A stretch of DNA of 24,488 nucleotides from CAZOSF01 sp964582415. Its GTDB lineage: Bacteria; Bacteroidota; Bacteroidia; Flavobacteriales; Flavobacteriaceae. Numbering within the stretch: position 1 is the first letter of the stretch; every line of letters starts with the position of its first letter. A model generated the notes under the pieces. The model was not told where the DNA came from. It saw nothing but the letters and a program-made list of their open reading frames with translations, and did no database searches. This document shows positions 14,657-20,918 of the stretch, piece after piece. The stretch covers positions 1-24,488 of the forward strand of contig CAZOSF010000036.1 in assembly GCA_964582415.1 (NCBI GenBank), in the 5' to 3' direction. A program made the position numbers and the translations under genes.

Positions 14657-15232
14657 TTACTCCTTCTGCTTATTGATTTCGTCCTGAAGTTTTCTGCGTA
14701 GTTGCTGTTCCCGTTCCAAGGAACGCTGACGGTGGGATTCAAATTCGGCTTCTGTTTCGGCCAATTTAGCATTGGCCTCTTTGGTAATAGCATTGCTGCT
14801 GCGATAACGGAAAAACAAGATAAAGACCAATAGAATAAGGAAACCAATGATGGTCCAAACGATTATTTGGTAAAGGCTTTTGGCAATAATGGCACCAAAA
14901 ACTTCCATGCCATTTTCCTTCTTTCTAGCAATGGCTAAGTCTTCGGTAAGTTTTGATGTGTTTGCTTCCAAAGAATCGATACGGGCTTCGAGGGAGGCGA
15001 TGGTCGTTCTTTTTTCGTTAAGTGTAGTTTTCCAAATGGCGATGGTGTCTCGCATCGATTTTTGAAAAGCATCCAACAATTCTATTTTAATTACCTTATG
15101 ACTTTTATACCTGTTGGACGTTTCAAGCACTTTCGTAAACTGATCATCAAGGGAAGTCGATCCCTCCTGGGCATTGGAAGAAAGACTGAAAAGTCCTAAA
15201 ACCAACAAAGTAGCTGCAAAGAGGTTTTTCAT
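14657..15232 (-). CDS. Secreted/membrane coiled-coil protein of unknown function
   Basis: A 191-residue protein. MKNLFAATLLVLGLFSLSSNA is a signal peptide (cleavage probably after NA, before QEG). An extracytoplasmic coiled coil follows (about 65-105; TLNEKRTTIASLEARIDSLE), then one transmembrane helix (about 121-142; IIVWTIIGFLILLVFILFF), then a charged cytoplasmic coiled coil ending in EREQQLRRKLQDEINKQKE. This matches a Flavobacteriaceae-wide family that databases sometimes label tRNA (guanine-N1)-methyltransferase. Nothing here resembles the TrmD SPOUT fold, so that label would be wrong. Function unknown. It is convergent with murA and downstream of the Fe-S gene. Confidence 0.8.
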   Translation of the reverse strand: MKNLFAATLLVLGLFSLSSNAQEGSTSLDDQFTKVLETSNRYKSHKVIKIELLDAFQKSMRDTIAIWKTTLNEKRTTIASLEARIDSLEANTSKLTEDLAIARKKENGMEVFGAIIAKSLYQIIVWTIIGFLILLVFILFFRYRSSNAITKEANAKLAETEAEFESHRQRSLEREQQLRRKLQDEINKQKE

Positions 15233-15315
15233 GGGGAGTGGTTTGGGTTGTTAAATTCTGACGCAACATTATAAAAAATGTCCTAGAGCACCCAATTTGC
15301 TTGGGCGTTTATCAT

Positions 15316-15558
15316 TTATTTAACAAGGCTTAAACGCTCCTGTTTTTGGTAGCTTAAGGCCCCGGAAGGACATTTTCTAATCTGTTTAATTATCTGCTCC
15401 GTTGGCGCAGCTTCAAGATCAATCCAGGGTATTACCGAGGCACGAAAAACTTCTGTTAGTTCTTGACAGCATTTTTCGGCGTGAACACAAATCTTCGGGT
15501 TGTATTTGACCGTAATCTCATCATTGCTGAAACTGTTGGGGTCCGAGTTCATCGTCAC
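15316..15558 (-). CDS. Small divergent Fe-S protein (Fer4_19 family), second copy
   Basis: An 80-residue paralog of the protein at 113-310. The shared motif set is C24-V-H26-A-E-K-C30-C31, IPWIDLE at 43-49 and C63-PSGAL. As in the first copy there are three motif cysteines plus a conserved histidine (Cys31 is extra). The N-terminal 12 residues are an extension; a start at Met3 is possible. It lies 97 bases downstream of the photolyase gene on the same strand and may be part of that transcript, although the spacer is long and AT-rich. Unlike the first copy it has no acetyltransferase partner. Function probably electron transfer; unproven. Confidence 0.83.
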   Translation of the reverse strand: MTMNSDPNSFSNDEITVKYNPKICVHAEKCCQELTEVFRASVIPWIDLEAAPTEQIIKQIRKCPSGALSYQKQERLSLVK

Positions 15559-15655
15559 AAATTTGGGGTTATTATTGGTTGTTGGTTTACAAAAACCTCG
15601 ATAAATATATATAAAAAATCGACAAATAACATCAAAATGGAAAATTCCTACAAAA

Positions 15656-16963
15656 TTAGTTCAAGGCTGATTTATAAGTGGTTAGACATCTTTCCCTGGC
15701 TTCTTTATGGTCTACCATGGGTTTGGGATACTGGTTAGTTTCATATTCTTTTACCCATGATTTGATGTATTTCAAGTCTTTATCGAACTTTTCAATTTGG
15801 GTAGTTGGGTTGAAAATTCGGAAGTAGGGAGCAGCATCGACACCGCTGCCGGCGGCCCATTGCCAGTTGCCTACGTTACTGGACATTTCATAATCCAATA
15901 ACTTCTCGGCAAAGTAAGCTTCCCCCCAGCGCCAGTCGATGAGCAGGTGTTTACATAGGAAGCTAGCCACCAACATACGAACCCTATTGTGCATATACCC
16001 TGTTTCATTCAATTCGCGCATTCCTGCATCCACCAACGGAAAACCCGTTTTTCCCTGTTTCCAAAGTTCAAATTCCTCTTTATTGTTGCGCCATTCAATA
16101 CGGTCGTATTGAGGTTTAAACGCCTTATCTCCGGTTTCGGGGAAGTGCCAAAGTATTTGCATAAAAAACTCTCGCCAAATCAGTTCTTTTAAAAAGGTAG
16201 GATCCTTGATTTCCAATGCTTTTTTCACTAAACTTCTTATTCCGATCGTTCCGAAACGCAAATGAGGGGAGAGGTGGGTGGTTCCCTTTTCCTTAGCCGG
16301 GAAGTTTCTGGTCTGCTTGTAATTGGAAAGAACGGAGTCGGCTATTACGTACTCCGGAACCGCTATTTTCGAAGGATTGAATCCAATATCCTTTAAAGTT
16401 AGTTCTGGAAGTGCCTTGATTTTGTGGAGATTGTTCCATTTTTCAGAGGGATCATACACTTTGAGGTTTCCTTGACTTTCGAGTCGTTCCAGCCACTTTC
16501 TGCTGTATGGGGTATATACGACATAGGGGTCGCCATCTTCTTTAACCACTTCGCCTTTTTCGAAAATGACTTGATCTTTAAAGGTGTGAAATCCTATGCC
16601 TAGCTCCTCCAGAAATTGAGCAATCGATTCATCCCGATTTTTCGCGTAGGGCTCATAATCCCGATTGGTAATGACGTGTTGTACATCAAATTCTTTTATG
16701 AGTTTTTCAAAAACCTCCTTTGGACGACCCAGATAAATTCCGAGATCTCCACCCTGCTTACGGAACTCGCTTTTTAATTCGGTTATTTTTTTGTGAATAA
16801 AACTAACACGAGCATCGTCCTGTGGGAGTTCGGAAAGTATTTCTGTATCGAAAATAAAGATTGGGACCACAGGATGTTTTCCGGAGAGCGCCTTGTAAAG
16901 TCCATGATTGTCATGGGTCCTAAGATCACGGCGAAACCAAAAGATGTTGACTTTCCTGGACAT
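15656..16963 (-). CDS. phr: Deoxyribodipyrimidine photolyase (class I, CPD type)
   Basis: A 435-residue flavoprotein that uses blue light to split cyclobutane pyrimidine dimers. The N-terminal alpha/beta antenna domain begins VNIFWFRRDLRTHDNHGLY. The FAD domain shows TTHLSPHLRFGTIGIRSL, LIWREFFMQILWHFP, TGFPLVDAGMRELNETGYMHNRVRMLVASFL, LIDWRWGEAYFAEKLLDYE, and NVGNWQWAAGSGVDAAPYFRIFNP. The N-R-x-x-M pattern in HNRVRM corresponds to the CPD-binding Asn/Met of E. coli Phr and argues for CPD repair rather than a (6-4) enzyme. I chose ATG 16963 because it gives MSRKVNIFWFRRD and lies one base after the SDR stop; the longer frame runs into the SDR gene. It is the last gene of the SRPBCC-SDR-phr operon. 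Confidence 0.95.
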   Translation of the reverse strand: MSRKVNIFWFRRDLRTHDNHGLYKALSGKHPVVPIFIFDTEILSELPQDDARVSFIHKKITELKSEFRKQGGDLGIYLGRPKEVFEKLIKEFDVQHVITNRDYEPYAKNRDESIAQFLEELGIGFHTFKDQVIFEKGEVVKEDGDPYVVYTPYSRKWLERLESQGNLKVYDPSEKWNNLHKIKALPELTLKDIGFNPSKIAVPEYVIADSVLSNYKQTRNFPAKEKGTTHLSPHLRFGTIGIRSLVKKALEIKDPTFLKELIWREFFMQILWHFPETGDKAFKPQYDRIEWRNNKEEFELWKQGKTGFPLVDAGMRELNETGYMHNRVRMLVASFLCKHLLIDWRWGEAYFAEKLLDYEMSSNVGNWQWAAGSGVDAAPYFRIFNPTTQIEKFDKDLKYIKSWVKEYETNQYPKPMVDHKEARERCLTTYKSALN

Positions 16964-16964
16964 G

Positions 16965-17657
16965 CTAGTTGATGTTGAGGGTAGAAAGTCCGCCGTCAAC
17001 ACCGATAACCTGACCGGTAATCCACGAGCTCTGTTCACTAAGAAGGAACTGAGCTACTTGAGCCATATCTTCTGGCGTACCTACTCGTTTGAGGGGATGG
17101 CGCTCGGCCATCTTTTCCTTTTTCTCTTCGGAAGATAATAATTTACTTGCCAACGGTGTATCGGTAAGGGAAGGAGCAATCACATTCACTCGAAAGCTTG
17201 GAGCATATTCAGCGGCTAGTGCTTTGGCAAATCCTTCAATGGCACCTTTTGCTGCGGCCACGCTCGTATGAAAAGGCATTCCTACATTCACGGCCACCGT
17301 ACTGAAGAATACCAAACTCGCCTGTTCCGACTTCTTCAATTTGGGTAACAACCCATGCACGGTCTTGACCAAACTCATGAAATTGATTTGAAGATCTTCT
17401 TCAAAATTCTCCGGCTTGAGCATTTTGAAAGGGCGCAGATTGATACTTCCCGGGAAGAAAACCAAACCGTCGAGGGTTTCGGGCAGGTCCAATTGTGAGC
17501 TATCATCTTTTGATGCATCGAAGGTGATATGCTTACAACCCTCTGGCAGCTGCTCCGCAGTTCTGCTGGCAATAATTACATTGTGGGTGGGAGCTAACAA
17601 TGCCGCTGTTGCTTTACCAATACCATAGGAACCACCAATGAGTAGAATCGTTTTCAT
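16965..17657 (-). CDS. SDR-family protein lacking the catalytic tyrosine
   Basis: A 230-residue short-chain dehydrogenase/reductase fold protein. The nucleotide-binding loop is GGSYGIGK (8-15), Asn92 in QINFMS is the tetrad Asn, Ser119 is in VFFSTVAV, and Lys137 is the K of the YxxxK motif. The tyrosine position is Val133 (HTSVAAAKGAIEGF), so the usual proton donor is absent. VNVIAPSLTDTPLA and ITGQVIGVDGG complete the family pattern. The start ATG 17657 is four bases after the SRPBCC stop; the longer frame reads into that gene. The tight operon with SRPBCC and photolyase suggests a role in a light- or pigment-related process. It could be a non-classical reductase or a binding protein; no substrate is known. 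Confidence 0.88.
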   Translation of the reverse strand: MKTILLIGGSYGIGKATAALLAPTHNVIIASRTAEQLPEGCKHITFDASKDDSSQLDLPETLDGLVFFPGSINLRPFKMLKPENFEEDLQINFMSLVKTVHGLLPKLKKSEQASLVFFSTVAVNVGMPFHTSVAAAKGAIEGFAKALAAEYAPSFRVNVIAPSLTDTPLASKLLSSEEKKEKMAERHPLKRVGTPEDMAQVAQFLLSEQSSWITGQVIGVDGGLSTLNIN

Positions 17658-17661
17658 AAGC

Positions 17662-18123
17662 TTAATTTTTTTCGAATAGTTCTTCCAATTTTGTTTTTCT
17701 GTACTTGAAGATGCCTTCCAGCTTAGGTCGAACCATAAGGGGGTGTAGTAAATTTCCCAGAAACCCAAAAGGTATTCGGTAGTGTACAATGTCTTCCATT
17801 TCCACCCCTCCTTCAACTTCTTTCAGGAAGTGTTTATGATGCCATAAACTATACGGACCAACCCGTTGTTCGTCCACAAAGAAAAAGGGTTCCCGGACAT
17901 GGGTGATCTCCGTAACCCATCGGGTTTTAATCCCCAAAACGGGACGGACGATGTATTCAATAATTTGACCTGCATACATGGTGCGATCAGCACCTGAAAC
18001 AATGTCAAAGCCCATATAGTCTGGGGTGATGGTTTTCAGGTTTTTGGGATTCGACAAAAAATCCCAAGCTTCCTCTAAGGTAATAGGAAGGAATTGTTTT
18101 GTGTGTAGGGTGTGAACAGCCAA
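17662..18123 (-). CDS. SRPBCC (polyketide cyclase/START-like) family protein
   Basis: A 153-residue helix-grip domain protein. Segments typical of the subfamily: KQFLPITLEEAWDFLSNPKNL, ITPDYMGFDIV, MYAGQIIEYIVRPVLGIKTRWVTEITHV, QRVGPYSLWHHKHFL and DIVHYRIPFGFLGNLLHP. It likely binds a hydrophobic ligand. There is no suitable ATG; the TTG at 18123 gives the family-like start MAVHTLHTKQFLP. The start lies only 14 bases after a perfect -7 box, so the mRNA leader would be about 8-10 bases, nearly leaderless. It is the first gene of an operon with SDR and phr. SRPBCC-SDR-photolyase groupings recur in bacteria with LitR/CarH-type light regulators (from general knowledge). Confidence 0.87.
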   Translation of the reverse strand: MAVHTLHTKQFLPITLEEAWDFLSNPKNLKTITPDYMGFDIVSGADRTMYAGQIIEYIVRPVLGIKTRWVTEITHVREPFFFVDEQRVGPYSLWHHKHFLKEVEGGVEMEDIVHYRIPFGFLGNLLHPLMVRPKLEGIFKYRKTKLEELFEKN

Positions 18124-18137
18124 AGCGTACTTTTTTC

Positions 18138-18182
18138 CAAAGGTACACTTTGTTTAACTCTAATCAAAAATGATTAAACAAA
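18138..18182 (-). promoter_or_regulatory. Promoter and candidate operator of the SRPBCC-SDR-phr operon
   Basis: On the minus strand TTTTTG (18170-18165), a 19-base spacer and TACCTTTG (18145-18138) make a full-consensus promoter. A perfect 9-bp inverted repeat TTTGTTTAA - N16 - TTAAACAAA (18149-18157 and 18174-18182) brackets the -33 box and spacer, and inside it lies a second perfect repeat TAATCA-AAAA-TGATTA (18161-18176). This is where a MerR-type regulator would sit. The same repeat geometry is found before the fasciclin gene. Confidence 0.7.
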
Positions 18183-18197
18183 ATTTAACAGGGTTTC

Positions 18198-18311
18198 CTA
18201 TTTGTAGGTCAATACCCTTTTGTTCATGGCATGAAGGCGATGCAGTTTAGACGTCCTGGACGGCTTTGCAGATCCTTTTCTCCCCAAAAGTTTCTGTACT
18301 AGTTTGTGCAT
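18198..18311 (-). CDS. Candidate 37-residue basic small protein
   Basis: An ATG-initiated frame on the minus strand encodes M-H-K-L-V-Q-K-L-L-G-R-K and then GSAKPSRTSKLHRLHAMNKRV, ending LTYK and TAG. It is rich in Lys, Arg and His and has no acidic residue, which suggests RNA, DNA or membrane-surface contact. The first nine residues could form an amphipathic helix. An A-rich leader (AAAACAAAAAAA before the ATG) is typical of Flavobacteriaceae start sites. I do not recognise the family. It lies 74 bases upstream of the SRPBCC start, on the same strand, and is the only coding candidate in the 379-base stretch 18124-18502. No clear promoter is seen. It may be a chance frame. Confidence 0.4.
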   Translation of the reverse strand: MHKLVQKLLGRKGSAKPSRTSKLHRLHAMNKRVLTYK

Positions 18312-18367
18312 TTTTTTTGTTTTAAATATACAATTAAATTCTTGATAATGAGGAAAAAACTTACAAA

Positions 18368-18386
18368 TAATGATTTCTTATCATTA
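18368..18386. repeat. Perfect inverted repeat in intergenic region
   Basis: TAATGAT - TTCTT - ATCATTA, a 7-bp perfect palindrome 57 bases before the small ORF (minus) and 117 bases before the DUF2911 gene (plus). It could be an operator for either; nothing else identifies it. Confidence 0.4.
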
Positions 18387-18502
18387 AAGTGACATTGAGT
18401 TTGCGAAATTCGCAGTAGAAACGTAGGGATATTTAAGTATTTCTTAACTAAAATACGCCCTCCCGATAGTATCTTAGTGCCAACTAAAAATCGATCTCAA
18501 CT

Positions 18503-19348
18503 ATGAAAAAACTATTCCTTTTTCTTTGCGCAGGACTCATTAGCAGTGTTGGATTTTCACAAATAGAAACTCCTGCAGCAAGTCCTACCCAAAAAATTGA
18601 ACAAAAAGTAGGTTTAACCGATGTCACCTTAGAATATTCAAGACCTTCCAAAAAAGGCCGTGATATTTTCGGTGGGTTGGTGCCGTACAACAAAATCTGG
18701 CGTACTGGTGCCAATGCCAATACCAAAATCACTTTTAGTGATGATGTTGTCGTAAACGGAAAAACTTTAAAGGCGGGTTCTTACGCTATTTACACCAAGC
18801 CGAATGAATCTGTTTGGGAAATTTATTTCTATTCCGATAGTAATAACTGGGGAAATCCGGCGGAATGGGACCCAAACAAGGTTGCCGCCGTCGTTAAAGC
18901 AGAGGCGTACAAAATGCCAATGTCTGTAGAGACTTTTACCATGACTTTCGATGGGCTGACCAATGATTCTATGGATTTGGGAATCATCTGGGATAACGTT
19001 TATGTAGCAGCTCCTATCAGTTTCAAAACAGACGAAGCAGTTACAGCAAGCATTCAACGTGTTATGGGCGGACCCACTGCTGGGGATTATTTCAATGCAG
19101 CAGTGTATTACCTAACTGCAAACAAAGACATCAACAAAGCAAAAATGTGGATCGATAAGGCCATCGAAATGTCCGATCAGCCACGTTTCTGGTACTACCG
19201 TCAGCAGTCTTTGATTTACGCCAAAGCGGGCGATAAGCAAGGTGCGATCAAAGCCGCACAAACGTCATTGGAATTGGCCAAAAAAGCGGGTAATGATGAT
19301 TATATCGCTTTGAATACCCAATCCTTGAAAGAATGGGGAGCCTTGTAA
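18503..19348 (+). CDS. Secreted DUF2911 protein with C-terminal TPR-like helices
   Basis: A 281-residue protein. MKKLFLFLCAGLISSVGFSQ is a Sec signal peptide. The DUF2911 domain (about 25-180) shows ASPTQKIEQKVGLTDVTLEYS, RPSKKGRDIFGGLVPYNKIWR, TGANANTKITFSDDV and the LKAGSYAIYTKP motif. The C-terminal part (about 195-281) is helical, with TPR-like repeats (YLTANKDINKAKMWIDKAIE and QGAIKAAQTSLELAKKAG). DUF2911 proteins are abundant in Bacteroidota; no activity is established. It is a monocistronic unit: a weak -7 box TATCTTAG (18470-18477) lies upstream and a strong terminator downstream. Confidence 0.9.
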   Translation: MKKLFLFLCAGLISSVGFSQIETPAASPTQKIEQKVGLTDVTLEYSRPSKKGRDIFGGLVPYNKIWRTGANANTKITFSDDVVVNGKTLKAGSYAIYTKPNESVWEIYFYSDSNNWGNPAEWDPNKVAAVVKAEAYKMPMSVETFTMTFDGLTNDSMDLGIIWDNVYVAAPISFKTDEAVTASIQRVMGGPTAGDYFNAAVYYLTANKDINKAKMWIDKAIEMSDQPRFWYYRQQSLIYAKAGDKQGAIKAAQTSLELAKKAGNDDYIALNTQSLKEWGAL

Positions 19349-19371
19349 TACAACTCCTTAAAAATTAAAAG

Positions 19372-19400
19372 ACGCGCCTTTTATCGGGCGCGTTTTTTTT
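19372..19400 (+). terminator. Intrinsic terminator after the DUF2911 gene
   Basis: Stem ACGCGCC (19372-19378) / GGCGCGT (19387-19393), loop of 8, then an uninterrupted T-run (19393-19400). It touches the stop codon of the convergent AraC gene at 19399. Confidence 0.88.
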
Positions 19401-20265
19401 ATAGCAATACTTTTTTTAGTTCATTCCGATATTGGGAAGGACTCTTTCCGGTAAATTCCTTAAACTTTTTGTTGAAATGCGAAAAGTTGTTGAATCCACT
19501 TTCAAAGCAAATATCCGTGATGCTCAAATGGTGTTCGGACAACAATTTGGAAGCATGCACCAAGCGATACTCATTTACAAACTGCGTAAATGTCTTCCCT
19601 GTTTTGTTCTTAAAATACCTGCTGAAAGCCTGCTCTGTCATGCTTACTTTATCGCTGATTTCCTGTAAACTGATCGTCTGTTTGAAATGGTCACTTACAT
19701 ACGAGTAAATGGTATCCAACCGGGCTGTATCTTGCGGCTTCGATTCCAAGACCACATTTTCTACATTCAGTAGGGTATACTCCTCACTTTCCGACAATTC
19801 CTGAAGGATGTTCAAAAAAGCTATCAAGCGTTCAAAATTGGAAAGTTCCAATAAGGATTCAATTTTTGCACCCACCTGTTCCTTTGTTTGGCCATGGAAT
19901 ACCACCCCTTGCCGACTTCGATGTAAAAGCCTACGAATGGATTTCATCTCGGGAGCGTCGAAAAAGGTCTCGCCCAAAAAATCCTCCCGTACTTGAATCA
20001 CCACCTCACTCTTGTTTTCTGTTAGTCGGTCGGTAAATCCAAAATGGGGTAGGTTAGCCCCGATGAAAATAAGATCTCCGTCGTTATAATAGGAGATATG
20101 ATTCCCGATATGCCGTTTCCCGCTACCTCCGTTTACAAATGCAATTTCCATTTCTGGATGGTAGTGCCAGGACGCTGGGTTCTCTGAATTGAACTCCTTA
20201 AAATTGTTGACCGAGAGTGAGCTCCCATGCGAGGGAGCAATCGACTCGAATGCTGGTTTTTTCAT
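19399..20265 (-). CDS. AraC-family transcriptional regulator
   Basis: A 288-residue regulator. The N-terminal cupin-type sensing domain shows PASWHYHPEMEIAFVNGGSGKRHIG and GDLIFIGANLPHFGF, with paired His residues typical of such sensors. The C-terminal double helix-turn-helix (about 185-285) includes ISLQEISDKVSMTEQAFSRYF, KTGKTFTQFVNEYRL and the family signature SITDICFESGFNNFSHFNKKF-KEFTGKSPSQYR. Such regulators respond to small molecules, often sugars. The start ATG 20265 gives MKKPAFESIAPSHG; the longer frame reads into the intergenic region. It is divergent from the small secreted protein gene at 20465; a -7 box TAAATTTG (minus strand, 20318-20311) and a perfect inverted repeat (20329-20349) lie between. 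The target genes are unknown. Confidence 0.93.
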   Translation of the reverse strand: MKKPAFESIAPSHGSSLSVNNFKEFNSENPASWHYHPEMEIAFVNGGSGKRHIGNHISYYNDGDLIFIGANLPHFGFTDRLTENKSEVVIQVREDFLGETFFDAPEMKSIRRLLHRSRQGVVFHGQTKEQVGAKIESLLELSNFERLIAFLNILQELSESEEYTLLNVENVVLESKPQDTARLDTIYSYVSDHFKQTISLQEISDKVSMTEQAFSRYFKNKTGKTFTQFVNEYRLVHASKLLSEHHLSITDICFESGFNNFSHFNKKFKEFTGKSPSQYRNELKKVLL

Positions 20266-20328
20266 AGTTGTTATTACAAAGGTACTAGACCTGTGCGTGC
20301 ATACTATGTGCAAATTTACCCTAAATAT

Positions 20329-20349
20329 GTGTTAAATTAACATTAACAC
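20329..20349. promoter_or_regulatory. Inverted repeat between divergent AraC and small secreted protein genes
   Basis: GTGTTAA - 7 bases - TTAACAC, a perfect 7-bp repeat placed upstream of the AraC -7 box TAAATTTG (20318-20311, minus strand) and within reach of the divergent gene. Direct repeats TAGTAGTC/TAGTAGAC (20401-20416) follow before that gene's weak -7 box CATCTTTG (20427-20434). Confidence 0.45.
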
Positions 20350-20464
20350 TATATTAATAGATTCAGAATGTTAAAATAGCACATATAATGGCAAATAACC
20401 TAGTAGTCTAGTAGACACATCCATCGCATCTTTGTACCATCATTAATCATAAAAACAAATAGTT

Positions 20465-20794
20465 ATGAAGACAATTAAGAATATAATGCTCGCAGGACTG
20501 TTAATGATTGGAGCGGCAGCCAATGCCAATGAACGATTTGCAACCAAAGACGGTAACGTCACCATCACCCAAGAAAAGGAAGTGGTAAACGTTTCTATCC
20601 TTAATACAATGAACGCAACCTACAAATTGATTATCACAAGCGAGGATGGCGCCGTTGTTTATAAAGGATGGTTGGGTGATAATCTAAGTATTGGTAAAGC
20701 ATTTGATTTTCAAACTGCCCCAGAAGGAACTTATACCTTCAAATTGGTTTCTCAAAACGGCGCATCGTTTGAACAAGACATTAAAATCGGTTAA
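20465..20794 (+). CDS. Small secreted protein of unknown function
   Basis: A 109-residue protein. MKTIKNIMLAGLLMIGAAANA is a Sec signal peptide with a clear A-N-A cleavage site. The mature part is about 88 residues of beta-rich sequence: VTITQEKEVVNVSILNTMNA, YKLIITSEDGAVVYKGWLG, and a closing APEGTYTFKLVSQNGASFEQ plus DIKIG. The pattern (xGTYxFKLxSxxGxxxxxxIKI) resembles the immunoglobulin-like fold of T9SS C-terminal domains, here as a stand-alone protein without the rest of a cargo. Function unknown. It is divergent from the AraC regulator and followed by its own terminator, so AraC control is plausible. Confidence 0.75.
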   Translation: MKTIKNIMLAGLLMIGAAANANERFATKDGNVTITQEKEVVNVSILNTMNATYKLIITSEDGAVVYKGWLGDNLSIGKAFDFQTAPEGTYTFKLVSQNGASFEQDIKIG

Positions 20795-20821
20795 TTGAGA
20801 TTTTAATTTTTGGTCGTTAGG

Positions 20822-20851
20822 AAAAGGGCAGCTTAGGCTGTCCTTTTTTTT
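20822..20851 (+). terminator. Intrinsic terminator after the small secreted protein gene
   Basis: Stem AAAAGGGCAGC (20822-20832) / GCTGTCCTTTT (from 20837) with a 4-base loop and one G-T pair, followed by a T-run of eight. Confidence 0.85.
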
Positions 20852-20918
20852 GGTAGGGTTTTTCTTTTTGAAGTTGTTTTTGTAGTGTTATTAACCAAAA
20901 CTAACCTTAAAAAACCGA

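Noticed and set aside
14657..15232. Label tRNA (guanine-N1)-methyltransferase for the coiled-coil protein
   Set aside because: Signal peptide, one membrane helix and coiled coils are visible, with no sign of a SPOUT methyltransferase domain.
18250..18262. A 13-base word (GACGTCCTGGACG) shared, in inverse orientation, with the candidate small RNA at 22451-22463
   Set aside because: Several 13-base matches are expected by chance in a window this size, and the word is itself nearly palindromic; no extended pairing was found.
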